Shown piece by piece: positions 7,532-16,095 of a stretch of 36,955 nucleotides of DNA. Each line of letters starts with the position of its first letter. The first letter of the stretch is position 1. The position numbers were made by a program, and so were the translations under genes. The notes under the pieces are model-generated. The model saw nothing but the letters and a program-made list of their open reading frames with translations. It was not told the origin of the DNA and searched no databases. This DNA comes from Croceibacterium salegens (GTDB taxonomy: Bacteria; Pseudomonadota; Alphaproteobacteria; Sphingomonadales; Sphingomonadaceae): the NCBI RefSeq assembly GCF_009827435.1, contig NZ_WTYM01000039.1:1-36955 (forward strand). The letters are read 5' to 3'.

Positions 7532-10500
7532 CTAGAAGTCGTAGCTGATGCCGATCTTCATGCGCCACACCGAGCTGCTGAAATTGATGAAGTTGTCGTC
7601 GGCAATAGCCTGGGCACCGTTGAAGCCGGTGATGATGTAGCGGCCTTCGCTGTCGACACCCGAAGTCGAAGCAACATCCTGCAGACCGGAGAAGTCGCGA
7701 CGGCGCTGGACGTTCCAGCGGTCGTCGATGATGTTCAGGAAGTTGTCGATCGTCCCGTACAACTTGATCTTGTCGTGACCGAATCCGAACAGGCTGGCGG
7801 GACCCGGGATCTCCTGTGAGAAATAGAGGTCCATGTCATAGTACCGATCGCCCTCGCAGGTGTTGCGCGGGATCGACGAACCAACATAATCGCGAGCGCA
7901 CTTCTCGTCGGCTGCCCAGTCGGCGAAGTCGGCGACTGCCGTCATGTTCGACAAGGGCGAGACGTTCGGATCGTTGATGCCCGAGGGGATGTAGGCCAGC
8001 GCGTTGTCGCTTCCCGATGCCGAGTCGTTGAAGACGCCGCCCCCGCGGAAGGTCAGGCTGTAAGGCCGGCCGTGACGGACCACAAAGGTGATGCCGAGCT
8101 TGGTGTCGTTGTCCCCGAAGAACTGCTCGGTGAACGTCGTGTTCATCGTGAAGTTGATCTTCGACGAGTAGAAACCGCGCGATTCAGCCGGGTTCTGGCG
8201 ATCAAAGGCCGCCGTTCGATCGTAGTTCGAGCCGGCCGTCGAGTTGTACATGTTCCGGCGGTCGTGCGCATCGGTGTAGGCATAGCCCACGCTGAAGAAC
8301 ACGTGGCCGCCCTGCGTGATGAGGCCGCCGTTGAAACTCTTCGACAGCATGAACGAAGCGATGTGGCTGTCGAAGCCCGGACCGTTGGTCAGCATCAATT
8401 CGTCGTCGCGGCTCGTGGCAAAGCACGCAGCAGTGACGTTCTCGAACACAGGCCCCGGATTCAAGCCGACCAGGGTTGCACCGCATCCCGCTGCCGTCGG
8501 ATCGATCGCTGCATAAACCGGACGACCGTCGATCGAGTAGCCGTTGAGACCCTTGGTGATATTCGGGGTCTGCGACAAGTCCACGACCGTGAACGGGTTG
8601 CGATAGTGGCTATAGATATAGTCGAGATTGAGGTTCCAGCCACTCAGGAAGCCGCCGGTGGTCACGTCGACTGCAGTCGAGAAACCGAGATTGGCGCGCC
8701 AGACCGTCGGCATCCTGATGTCGGGGCTGATCGACTGGGCGTCGCCGAGGCCGGCCGCGGCACGGTCGATGCCGTCCTGCTGGATGCAGGTCGGAACGCC
8801 GGTGAAGTTGCCGCTGCCGTCGAGGACGCTGATCTGACCTGCAGGGCAGTTGCTGCTCTGGCTCGTGCCTGTAGCAAACCCGCGACCGTCGTTCTGGAAG
8901 GCATTGCCGAACCAGACCAGCGGGTCGCCGCCCGAGAACACGCCGAGGCCGCCGCGCAGCTGCGCCCGGCTGAACGCCGAGAAATCGTCGAAGTCGTAGG
9001 TGAAGCCGAAGCGCGGCATCCACACCGGATCGAGGTTGTCGAAGCCGGCGTCGTTGCCGAATCCATAGCGATCGACGAAGGTCTGGTTCAGGAGCGGGTG
9101 ACCGCCCTTGTACCAGTCGACACGAAGGCCAAGCGTGGTCGAAAGGCGATCGCTCAGCTGCCAATCGTCCTGCGCGAAGAGCGAGAAGATCTCGCGCTTG
9201 AACGAGGCCGCGGCATCGTTGACGTCGCCGGTGTAGGAGAAGTTGCCGAAGGCACCCTCGACCGATCCGGTCGCGACGCCGAACGGCGTGTTGAACGTGT
9301 CGAAGTTGCCAGTGCCCGGCGAGAGCATGCCGGCCTGAAGGTCGGCCAGGTTGCGGAAGACCAGAGTACCGGTCGCGTTCTGGACGAACAGGTTGAACAG
9401 GTCGGCCTTGTTGTATTCGCCGCCGAACTTGAACTTGTGGTCACCGACTTCGTAGATAGCCGCGGCGCGCCACTGGTCGATGGTGGTCTGCAGGTCGTTG
9501 GCCGAGCGCGAGTAACCAGGACCGACTTCGACCGCGCCGTAGCTGCCCCCCCCATTGTCGATGCCGACGACGATGCGCGGGATAGGGTTTGCCGACTGCG
9601 CTTCACCACCACCGATCGGATCCTGCAGATCCTGCACCTCCGACCGCGAATAGCGAAGCTCTGTCGAGAAGTTGTCGGTCCACTGCGAGTATAGGCGGCC
9701 CGAATAGTAATTCGATTCGGTGCCGCTGGTGTAGAAGGTATTGAGACCGACGGCGGTACCGCCGAACGATCCCGTCACCGCCTGGTCGTCTTCCTTCGTC
9801 GTGCCTTCTTCGAGCCGCTGGTAGGTGACTTCGAGGCGGTGATTGTCGGTAATCTGCCAGTCGGCGCGCACGAAGTAGCGATCGTTCGTGAAGTCGCGGT
9901 TGTAGACCAGCGGTCCGCTGTCGATGCCATAGACGCTGCTCAGGACGCTGGTGATCGCGTCGAACTGCGCCTGGGTCACCTGGCTGATCGCGATCGGGAA
10001 GCCGGCGCCCGCGACGCCCGAGTCCTGCGACTGGCCCGCTTCCTGGTGCTCGTAGGCGCCGAAGATGAACAGGTGGTCCTTGATGATCGGGCCGTCGGCG
10101 TAGAAGCCCCAGCGCTTGTCGGACTTGATGGCCGCGACCGGGATGCCGTCGACCGTGTTGCCGCGCAGGCCGTCATCCGAATATTCGTAGAAGCCACCGA
10201 AGTGATAGTCGTTCGTACCCGATTTGGTGACGACGTTGATCGCGCAGCCCGTGAACTGGCCGTAATCGACGTCGAACGGGGCGAACTGGACCTGGGTCTC
10301 GCGCACCGCATCGTAGGGGATCGGCGTCGAACTGCGCGAGCTGAAGCCGGTGTCGTTAAGGCCGAAGACGTCGCCCTGGCTGATGCCGTCGACAGTGAAG
10401 GCGTTGCCGCGATCATTGCCGCCGAGGCATGAAATTCGGTCCTGTCCCGAACCGGTGTCGTCGCGGTCGAGGCTGACGCGCGGATCGATACGAATGACAT

Positions 10501-10969
10501 CACGAACGTCGCGGTTGAAGCTCGGCGCCGTCTCGAGCACTTCGCCGGCAAAGCTGGTGCCGGGGCCGATCGCAAGCTGTGCCAGCTGGACGCGCGCGCT
10601 GGTCACGATGATCTCACCGCCGCCCAACGAGAGCGCGAATGTCAGGGTCGTATCACCCTGAAGCGACGTGGTGACGTCGTTGACGCTCTGGCCTTCGTAG
10701 CCGTCGGCATTGGCGCTGACGGTGTAGGGTCCGCCGGTAACCAGGTTGGTGGCGCTGAAGTCGCCGTTTGCGTTCGTCGTCAGCGTGCGTGCCGAACCGG
10801 TGCGAGTGTCGGTGACGACCACGGTCGCGCCCGGGATCGGATTGCCGCTTTCGTCGGCCACGGTGCCACTGACACCCGTGGTGATCTGCTGGGCCTGAGC
10901 GGCCTGAGGAAGAGCGATGGCGACCGAAAGCGACGCCAGACTGGCGGCGAGAAGATATTCTATTTTCAT
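7532..10969 (-). CDS. Oar-like TonB-dependent outer-membrane receptor
   Basis: A 1145-residue outer-membrane protein. A signal peptide (about 1-27, ending ALPQAAQAQQ) precedes a carboxypeptidase-regulatory-like beta-sandwich (about 30-115, with VSGTVADESGNPIPGATV), a plug domain (about 125-260, with DRGNAFTVDGISQGD and INVVTKSGTNDYH) and a long beta-barrel ending in Phe (GISYDF), the usual recognition signal for outer-membrane assembly. Oar-like receptors take up large or unknown ligands using the TonB system; the substrate is not visible here. The start has AGGGG upstream. A Pho-box-like repeat lies 98-115 bp before the ATG, and the next genes downstream are a 5'-nucleotidase and polyphosphate genes, so import of a phosphorylated compound under phosphate limitation is a reasonable inference. 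Confidence 0.93.
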   Translation of the reverse strand: MKIEYLLAASLASLSVAIALPQAAQAQQITTGVSGTVADESGNPIPGATVVVTDTRTGSARTLTTNANGDFSATNLVTGGPYTVSANADGYEGQSVNDVTTSLQGDTTLTFALSLGGGEIIVTSARVQLAQLAIGPGTSFAGEVLETAPSFNRDVRDVIRIDPRVSLDRDDTGSGQDRISCLGGNDRGNAFTVDGISQGDVFGLNDTGFSSRSSTPIPYDAVRETQVQFAPFDVDYGQFTGCAINVVTKSGTNDYHFGGFYEYSDDGLRGNTVDGIPVAAIKSDKRWGFYADGPIIKDHLFIFGAYEHQEAGQSQDSGVAGAGFPIAISQVTQAQFDAITSVLSSVYGIDSGPLVYNRDFTNDRYFVRADWQITDNHRLEVTYQRLEEGTTKEDDQAVTGSFGGTAVGLNTFYTSGTESNYYSGRLYSQWTDNFSTELRYSRSEVQDLQDPIGGGEAQSANPIPRIVVGIDNGGGSYGAVEVGPGYSRSANDLQTTIDQWRAAAIYEVGDHKFKFGGEYNKADLFNLFVQNATGTLVFRNLADLQAGMLSPGTGNFDTFNTPFGVATGSVEGAFGNFSYTGDVNDAAASFKREIFSLFAQDDWQLSDRLSTTLGLRVDWYKGGHPLLNQTFVDRYGFGNDAGFDNLDPVWMPRFGFTYDFDDFSAFSRAQLRGGLGVFSGGDPLVWFGNAFQNDGRGFATGTSQSSNCPAGQISVLDGSGNFTGVPTCIQQDGIDRAAAGLGDAQSISPDIRMPTVWRANLGFSTAVDVTTGGFLSGWNLNLDYIYSHYRNPFTVVDLSQTPNITKGLNGYSIDGRPVYAAIDPTAAGCGATLVGLNPGPVFENVTAACFATSRDDELMLTNGPGFDSHIASFMLSKSFNGGLITQGGHVFFSVGYAYTDAHDRRNMYNSTAGSNYDRTAAFDRQNPAESRGFYSSKINFTMNTTFTEQFFGDNDTKLGITFVVRHGRPYSLTFRGGGVFNDSASGSDNALAYIPSGINDPNVSPLSNMTAVADFADWAADEKCARDYVGSSIPRNTCEGDRYYDMDLYFSQEIPGPASLFGFGHDKIKLYGTIDNFLNIIDDRWNVQRRRDFSGLQDVASTSGVDSEGRYIITGFNGAQAIADDNFINFSSSVWRMKIGISYDF

Positions 10970-11066
10970 GACTTAAGTGCCCCTAAGCGACTGAACGAAA
11001 CCAAGCAGAGTGCCAAAGCACGGCGAATGACGTGCCTTGCCAGGCCCTCTCCTTAACGCGCCCAAT

Positions 11067-11084
11067 TTGACGGCTAGGTGACAG
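11067..11084 (-). promoter_or_regulatory. Pho-box-like direct repeat upstream of the TonB receptor
   Basis: On the minus strand the sequence reads CTGTCAC-CTAG-CCGTCAA, two 7-mers spaced by 4 bp. The PhoB consensus is two CTGTCAT-like 7-mers with a 4-bp spacer; this site matches 11 of 14 positions. It lies 98-115 bp before the receptor ATG, and a weak -10-like TTAAGG lies about 10 bp downstream, the spacing expected when a Pho box replaces the -35 element. Single-site evidence only. Confidence 0.4.
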
Positions 11085-11119
11085 ATTTGCCGTCGCTCAT
11101 GGGACGGTCATAATCTGTC
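11080..11119. repeat. Imperfect 40-bp inverted repeat upstream of the TonB receptor
   Basis: The arms GACAGATT and AATCTGTC are perfect complements at the outer ends; inner arms CCGTC and GACGG pair again, with unequal spacers of 2 and 4 bases. It overlaps one half of the Pho-box-like site. It could be an operator for a dimeric regulator or, less likely, an RNA hairpin. No other use is evident in the 270-bp gap 10970-11239. Confidence 0.4.
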
Positions 11120-11212
11120 CTCACTCATGCATTTCTGCGCACTTTGCACCAGTCCGACCCGGCTGAAACCCGGCAGAAATATTGCGCTTCAGAGACAGTA
11201 AATAACCATTTT

Positions 11213-11227
11213 TGCCGCAGTGCGGCA
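11213..11227. terminator. Short palindrome after the oxygenase gene
   Basis: TGCCGCA-G-TGCGGCA is a perfect 7-bp inverted repeat around one base. It lies 12 bp beyond the oxygenase stop. On the minus strand it is followed by five A residues rather than T residues, so any terminator role for the oxygenase gene is doubtful. Confidence 0.25.
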
Positions 11228-11239
11228 TTTCCGCAACGC

Positions 11240-12163
11240 TCAGGCGAGCCCTATTTCGCGAAGGCGCTGTTGCAGGAAGTCGTGGGCCGTGATCGGAGGT
11301 TGCGGCGAATCGCCTTCGCCCACGAAAGCCGGCAGCGGATCGATCAGGAAATCGGGCCGGAAGTGCAGGAAGAACGGCATCGAATAGCGCGAACGGCGTG
11401 CCGCCTCGCCGGCCGGGTTGACCACACGGTGGGTCGTGGAGCGCAGGTGCGAATTGGTGAGCCGGTCGAGCATGTCGCCGACGTTGACCACCAAAGCGCC
11501 TTCCGGAACGTCGACTGCAAGCCACTTGCCTTGCTTCGTCAGTAGTTCGAGCCCAGCCTCCTCGGCGCCGAGAAGCAGCGTGATGGTGTTGATGTCGCCG
11601 TGCGCTGCGGCGCGCACCGCACCCTCCGGCGCTCCTTCGGCCAGCGGCGGATAGTGCAGCAGCCGCATGACCGAATTGCCGTCCTTCACAATCGCCACGA
11701 AGTAATCCTCGGCCAGTCCGAGGTGCAGCGCGATCGCCCGCAGGATACGGTCGCCGGCCTTCTCGAAGGCGGCGTAGACCTCCTCCATGGTCTCCTTGAA
11801 GCCGGGCAGTTCGTTGGGCCAAACGTTGGGCGCCATCGTGCCAGCCAACTCGTGGCCCTCGGGCAGGCTGCGGCCAATGTGCCAGAATTCCTTGAGGTCG
11901 TGGACCTTGGCGTCCTTGGCTATTTCCTTGCCGAACGGGGTGTAGCCGCGCGCCCCGCCGCCGCCGGGAATGGCGTAGGCCATCTTGGCCTCGGTCGGCA
12001 GCTCGAACAGCGCCTTCTGCATCTCCTCGACCCGCTTGACGAGATCGTCCGGGATGCCGTGGTTGCGGATCACCGCGAAGCCGAATTCCGAAAACGAGCG
12101 GCCGAGTTCGTCGGCCAGTTCCTCGAGAGGCCTGGTGAGATCGACGACAGCGATGTTGTCCAT
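11240..12163 (-). CDS. 2-oxoglutarate/Fe(II)-dependent oxygenase, isopenicillin-N-synthase-like
   Basis: A 307-residue cytoplasmic protein with the N-terminal non-haem dioxygenase domain (FGFAVIRNHGI near residues 28-38) and a C-terminal double-stranded beta-helix. The iron-binding triad is visible as HGD (His188, Asp190) and the distal histidine in STTHRVVNP (His245); the Arg that binds the 2-oxoglutarate carboxylate is in RYSMPFF. So it should be catalytically competent. Relatives oxidise many small molecules, including nucleosides, amino acids and flavonoids. The start lies 11 bp after the nucleoside transporter stop, with only a weak ribosome site, so translation is probably coupled. That context suggests, but does not prove, oxidation of an imported nucleoside or base. 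Confidence 0.88.
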   Translation of the reverse strand: MDNIAVVDLTRPLEELADELGRSFSEFGFAVIRNHGIPDDLVKRVEEMQKALFELPTEAKMAYAIPGGGGARGYTPFGKEIAKDAKVHDLKEFWHIGRSLPEGHELAGTMAPNVWPNELPGFKETMEEVYAAFEKAGDRILRAIALHLGLAEDYFVAIVKDGNSVMRLLHYPPLAEGAPEGAVRAAAHGDINTITLLLGAEEAGLELLTKQGKWLAVDVPEGALVVNVGDMLDRLTNSHLRSTTHRVVNPAGEAARRSRYSMPFFLHFRPDFLIDPLPAFVGEGDSPQPPITAHDFLQQRLREIGLA

Positions 12164-12174
12164 GGTACGTGAAC

Positions 12175-13491
12175 CTAGCTAGCGAGAAACAGTCCGGCGA
12201 GCGCGGCGCTCATCAGGTTGGCGAGCGATCCCGCGGCAAGCGCCCTCAGGCCCAGCCTGGCGATTATCGGCCGCTGGTTTGGGGCGAGGCCCCCGGTAAC
12301 AGCCATCTGGATGGCGATGGAAGAAAAATTGGCGAATCCGCACAGCGCGAAGGTCACGACCGCCCGGCTGCGGTCGCTCAGCGCGCCCGTTTCGAGACCT
12401 CCGAGATCGATGAAGGCGACGAATTCGTTGAGCACGATCTTGGTGCCGAACAGTCCCCCGGCGACCTGCGCCTCACCCCACGGAATGCCGAGCAGGTACA
12501 TGACCGGTGCGAACAGCACGCCGAGGATGCCCTGGAACGACAGTTCGGGGTAGCCGAACAGGCCCCCGGCCCAGCCGAGCAATCCGTTGGCGAGCGCCAC
12601 CAGTGCGACAAAGGCCAGCACCATGGCGCCAACGGCAACCGCCAGCTTGACTCCGGTCTGCGCGCCTTGCGCGGCGGCCTCGATGATGTTGGCCGCTTGG
12701 TGGTCGCCTTCGAGCGACTCTGACGCAACCACTTCGTGCGGTTTCTCGCCTTCAGTGATGGCGGCGGGACCTTCGGCACTGACCCGACCCTTGGGAAGCG
12801 CGATTTCGTCGTCACTCTCCACCACGTTGGCCGGATCGGGCATGATGATTTTTGCCATCAGGATACCGCCCGGTGCAGACATCACTGCCGCCGCAAGCAG
12901 GAACGGCAGGTAGTCGCGGCCGAGCAGTCCGGCATAGGCGGCGAGGATCGTCCCGGCGACGCCGGCCATGCCGACCGCCATCAGCGTGAACAACTGCGAG
13001 GGCGCGAGTGCGGCAAGATAGGGCCGCACGACCAGCGGGCTTTCCGACTGGCCGACAAAGATGTTGGCTGCCGCGCTCAGCGATTCGACCCGGCTGATCC
13101 CGGTCACCCAGCCGATCCCCCCGCCGACCCAGCGCACGATGCGCTGCATGATCCCGAGATAGTAAAGGATCGAGACCAGCGAGGCGAAGAAGATGATCAC
13201 CGGCAGGGCGCCGAGGGCAAAGCTGCTCGACAGCGGATTGTCGGCGCTGGCCCCGAACAGGAACTCGGTTCCGGTCGTCGCATAGCCGAGCAATGCAGAT
13301 ACGCCGTTGGACGCGCCCTGGATTCCGGCCTTGCCCCACGGCGTCCACAGCACGAGGAAGGCGATGATCGTCTGCAGCAGGAAGGCAGCGCCGACCACGC
13401 GAATGCGGATGCGCTTGCGATCGGTAGAGAGCAGGAAGGCGATGGCGAGAATGGCCACAATCCCGGCGAGATTGATGAGTTTCGGCGCCAT
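12175..13491 (-). CDS. nupC: Concentrative nucleoside transporter (NupC/CNT family)
   Basis: A 438-residue inner-membrane protein with the three CNT regions: an N-terminal pair of helices ([15 protein letters not shown]), the gate region ([12 protein letters not shown]) and the nucleoside-binding core. [18 protein letters not shown] matches the CNT motif with substrate-contacting Gln and Glu. CNTs import nucleosides with H+ or Na+. I chose ATG 13491 because AAGGAAACC precedes it, although the frame runs back to 13557. A charged insert (about residues 205-255) before the C-terminal domain resembles the cytosolic loop of related bacterial proteins. The oxygenase gene follows after 11 bp, and a UshA-like enzyme that makes nucleosides outside the cytoplasm lies 5 kb away on the same strand. 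Confidence 0.92.
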   Translation of the reverse strand: MAPKLINLAGIVAILAIAFLLSTDRKRIRIRVVGAAFLLQTIIAFLVLWTPWGKAGIQGASNGVSALLGYATTGTEFLFGASADNPLSSSFALGALPVIIFFASLVSILYYLGIMQRIVRWVGGGIGWVTGISRVESLSAAANIFVGQSESPLVVRPYLAALAPSQLFTLMAVGMAGVAGTILAAYAGLLGRDYLPFLLAAAVMSAPGGILMAKIIMPDPANVVESDDEIALPKGRVSAEGPAAITEGEKPHEVVASESLEGDHQAANIIEAAAQGAQTGVKLAVAVGAMVLAFVALVALANGLLGWAGGLFGYPELSFQGILGVLFAPVMYLLGIPWGEAQVAGGLFGTKIVLNEFVAFIDLGGLETGALSDRSRAVVTFALCGFANFSSIAIQMAVTGGLAPNQRPIIARLGLRALAAGSLANLMSAALAGLFLAS

Positions 13492-13608
13492 GGTTTCCTT
13501 CGAGACGATCCCTTTGCCCGATCCTTGCCCTTCGCGGCCCGCAAAGGTCAAAGGCAAAGATGTGCACGGCGCACTTTTCTTATTGCGCGTGAAACAATAG
13601 CAGGGCGC
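13492..13608. promoter_or_regulatory. Divergent intergenic region between nupC and the VUT-family transporter
   Basis: These 117 bp must hold both promoters. GTGC-ACGGC-GCAC (13562-13574) followed by TTTTCTT forms a short inverted repeat. I see no preQ1 riboswitch, although the downstream plus-strand gene belongs to a queuosine-linked family. No promoter hexamers are convincing. Confidence 0.4.
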
Positions 13609-14271
13609 ATGGAACAGACCCCGCCCCCCGCCGCCGCGATTCCCGTGCCGCTGTTCGCGCTGGCGCTGCTTTACGGCGGCATGACCTGCATCGCCGGAGT
13701 GCTCGGGTCAAAGCAGGTGGCGCTCGGGCCGCTGGCGGTCGAGGCGGGAATCCTGCCTTTCCTGCTTCTGGTCGCGATTTCGAGTTCGGTGGCGAAGCTC
13801 TACGGCCGCGCCACGGCGGACCGGCTGGTGCGCTTCGGGTTCATCCCGCTTGTTACCGCCATCGCGCTGACCTGGCTGGTGATCCAGCTGCCGACCGATC
13901 CGGCGATGTACGAACCGGCCAAGGCGGCCTTCCCGATCGTCCTCGGACAGGGCGTGCGGCTGATGATCGCCGGGATCATCGCCTATGGCGTGTCGATGAC
14001 CCTCAACGTGTTCATCTTCTCAAAGCTCGCCGCGATGGCCGGGCGACTGACGCTTGTCGCGGGCGCGGTAGCGGCGGTGATCAGCCAGGTGATCGACACG
14101 CTGATCTTCATCACCGTCTCGTTCTACGGCGAGCGCCCTATCGGCGCGCTGATCGCCGGCCAGGCGCTGGCGAAGGTCGTGCTGTCGCTCGTGCTGGTGC
14201 CGGCGCTGATCGCGCTGATCACCGCGCTGGCCCGGCGCGTTGAAGCGCCCAGCGCGAACGCTATTTCCTGA
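13609..14271 (+). CDS. yhhQ: VUT-family transporter, queuosine precursor transporter-like (YhhQ)
   Basis: A 220-residue polytopic membrane protein with about six hydrophobic segments. The family signature near the C-terminal third, [17 protein letters not shown], is characteristic of the YhhQ/VUT family, known to import queuosine precursors (preQ0/preQ1). I chose ATG 13609, preceded by AGGG; the open frame extends 291 codons further back but is antisense to nupC and has no similarity. The gene ends 11 bp inside the convergent SMP-30-like gene. The N-terminus ([14 protein letters not shown]) is unusually proline-rich. No queuosine synthesis gene lies nearby, which fits a cell that salvages the precursor. 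Confidence 0.85.
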   Translation: MEQTPPPAAAIPVPLFALALLYGGMTCIAGVLGSKQVALGPLAVEAGILPFLLLVAISSSVAKLYGRATADRLVRFGFIPLVTAIALTWLVIQLPTDPAMYEPAKAAFPIVLGQGVRLMIAGIIAYGVSMTLNVFIFSKLAAMAGRLTLVAGAVAAVISQVIDTLIFITVSFYGERPIGALIAGQALAKVVLSLVLVPALIALITALARRVEAPSANAIS

Positions 14272-15283
14272 CCCCCATCGCCTCGGTGTCGATCGCGTAG
14301 ATCGTCGCCGCGATGTTGCGGATGCCCTGCGGCGTCTGCCAGTTCTCGCCGGTCGGAGTAACGGCACCAAGCGTCCCGGCGAAGAGCGTCTTGCCCGACG
14401 GCCCGCCGATCGCGACGGTAATGGAGCGCCGGGGAACCGGGATCGCGCCAAGCTGCTTGCCGGCCTTGTCGAACACCACGATCCCTTGTCCGGTGGTCAC
14501 GTAGAGCCGCCCGTCGGTATCGACCGTCATCCCGTCACCGCCGAAGCTACCTTCGGGCTCACCGCCGATTATCGCGAAGGTGTGCTTGTTCGACACCGAG
14601 CCGTCGGCGGCGACGTCGAAGGCCATGATCTCGGTGCGGTTGGTGACGTAGAGCGTCTTGCCGTCCGGGCTGAGCACCACGCCGTTGGTGAAGATCCCGC
14701 CCTGCGCCGGGTTGCCGCCGGTCACGATGGTATCGACCGTGCCATCCGCCTTGGCATGGAACAGGCCGCCCTGCGTGTAATAGGCTCCGCCATGCCCGTC
14801 GGCCGCGAGGTCGTTGATGCGGCCTAGCGTGCTGCCGTCGGCAAACTTGTCGGCAACGGTCTTACGCTCGGGCGTGAGCTGGACGATCTTGGAGAGGATG
14901 GTGCAGTTCGCTCCCAGGCCGAGGCCCGGATCGGTGCATGAGCGATCGGCGGCAAAGGCATTGCCCGCACTATCCAGCGAAATCGACCCCGCACCGGCGA
15001 CGAAGGGATATTCGACCCACCACTTGCCGTCGGGCCAGACCTTGATGATCGAATTGCTCTGCTCCTGCGCGAAGAGAAGCGAGCCGTCCTTTGCCGCGGC
15101 CATGCCGTCGACGATCATCGGGCCTTCCCAGAAAGTCTTCCACTGCGCTCCGGCGGCAACTACGCCGGGGATCGCGGTCACTGTGACCGGCACTGCCGGA
15201 CCCGGCTGGCTCTGCGCGGCGGCAGGTGCTGCCAGCACCAGCGCCAGGCTGGCGAGACCGGTGGTCAGGAATTCCTTGCGCAT
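14261..15283 (-). CDS. Exported SMP-30/gluconolactonase-like beta-propeller protein
   Basis: A 340-residue protein with a clear Sec signal peptide (MRKEFLTTGLASLALVLAA, cleavage near AAAQS) followed by a six-bladed propeller of the SMP-30/LRE family. Metal-binding positions typical of that family are visible: Glu in FWEGP, Asn-Asp in RINDLA, a second Asn in FTNGVVLSPDGK and Asp in GGDGMTVDTDG. Members hydrolyse lactones or esters. ATG 15283 follows GGGGAGA. It is the last gene of a four-gene minus-strand unit and overlaps the convergent transporter by 11 bp. Unlike cytoplasmic gluconolactonases it is periplasmic, which suits a quinoprotein dehydrogenase making a lactone or ester outside the inner membrane. 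Confidence 0.85.
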   Translation of the reverse strand: MRKEFLTTGLASLALVLAAPAAAQSQPGPAVPVTVTAIPGVVAAGAQWKTFWEGPMIVDGMAAAKDGSLLFAQEQSNSIIKVWPDGKWWVEYPFVAGAGSISLDSAGNAFAADRSCTDPGLGLGANCTILSKIVQLTPERKTVADKFADGSTLGRINDLAADGHGGAYYTQGGLFHAKADGTVDTIVTGGNPAQGGIFTNGVVLSPDGKTLYVTNRTEIMAFDVAADGSVSNKHTFAIIGGEPEGSFGGDGMTVDTDGRLYVTTGQGIVVFDKAGKQLGAIPVPRRSITVAIGGPSGKTLFAGTLGAVTPTGENWQTPQGIRNIAATIYAIDTEAMGVRK

Positions 15284-15295
15284 CTCTGTTCTCCC

Positions 15296-16084
15296 CTAAT
15301 CCTTGGGCGGTTCGATCGTGTTGACCTCTCCATCGGAGCCGGTGCGGTCGTTGGACCAGTCTACCTGTATCATGCGGTCGAAGCCGGTGTCGCGCGACCA
15401 GGCCAAATGAGAGACCCACGGCGCTGACAAGGTGACCGGATCCTCGATCGTCATCTGGCCGCGGAGCGTTTCACCGTCGAGCCTGATGCGCTCGACGTAA
15501 TGCGCTTCCTCACTCAGCGGTGGCGCGCCCTGGAAGTACTCATTGGGATTGGTCACCTGGATCGTGTCGATCACCAGGGTATTTCCTTCCCAGTGGCCGA
15601 TCGAGTTGCCCGTCGTCGTCGGCCAGAGGTCTTCGGGAGCCGGATGGTCGCGCCCGTCGGTGTAGATGTGCCGCGCCTCATTGTAGGCGTTGATGATCAG
15701 CACTTCCTCGGGGGTGATGAGGACCTGGAACGGGGTTGCCGCGGTCATCATGGTCGGAAAGCTCCAGCCCTTCCCTTTGCGCGCGTTCATGGTCTTGGCG
15801 TTTTCCGCCACGCGGCGACGCCCTTCCTCGTTCCACGGTATGTTGGGCGCCCAGACGCCGAGCGTATCGGTTTCCGGTCCCGGCGGTTTCCCGAGATCGT
15901 TGCGGATGCCGCTGATCGGCATGTCGAGCAGGTTCACCGGCACCCAGTACCCCGGCCAGTAAGGTAGCTTGTCGAAGGCCTCGCCGCGCGCTTCAGTGGC
16001 ACCTTCCTGGGCAGTGGCCGGGGCGGCACCAACAAGGGCCGTCGCCAGCAGAGCCGCGGCCAGAGTCTTTACAAGTACTCCCAA
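15296..16084 (-). CDS. Exported protein of an uncharacterised GHWEG-motif family, copy 1
   Basis: A 262-residue secreted protein starting at TTG 16084, chosen because AGGGGG lies 5 bases upstream and the frame begins with a good signal peptide (cleavage near APATAQEG). I recognise the family only as uncharacterised proteins often found near oxidoreductases; hallmarks are IYTDGR, SIGHWEGNTLVIDT, VERIRLDG and MTIEDPVTL. It is a paralog of the next gene upstream (16096-16866): both begin KLPYWPG(Y/F)WV after the signal and end in PPKD. The beta-rich pattern suggests a lipocalin-like or sandwich fold, but no catalytic residues can be assigned. Twelve bases separate its stop from the SMP-30-like gene start. 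Confidence 0.8.
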   Translation of the reverse strand: MGVLVKTLAAALLATALVGAAPATAQEGATEARGEAFDKLPYWPGYWVPVNLLDMPISGIRNDLGKPPGPETDTLGVWAPNIPWNEEGRRRVAENAKTMNARKGKGWSFPTMMTAATPFQVLITPEEVLIINAYNEARHIYTDGRDHPAPEDLWPTTTGNSIGHWEGNTLVIDTIQVTNPNEYFQGAPPLSEEAHYVERIRLDGETLRGQMTIEDPVTLSAPWVSHLAWSRDTGFDRMIQVDWSNDRTGSDGEVNTIEPPKD

Positions 16085-16095
16085 GCGTACCCCCT

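Noticed and set aside
12736-13608. Long plus-strand open frame running into the VUT-family transporter gene
   Set aside because: It is antisense to the nupC coding sequence, its translation is low-complexity and Arg/Gln/Asp-rich, and the family similarity starts only at ATG 13609.
13492-13608. preQ1 riboswitch before the queuosine-type transporter
   Set aside because: No preQ1 aptamer pattern with a pseudoknot-forming A-rich tail is visible.
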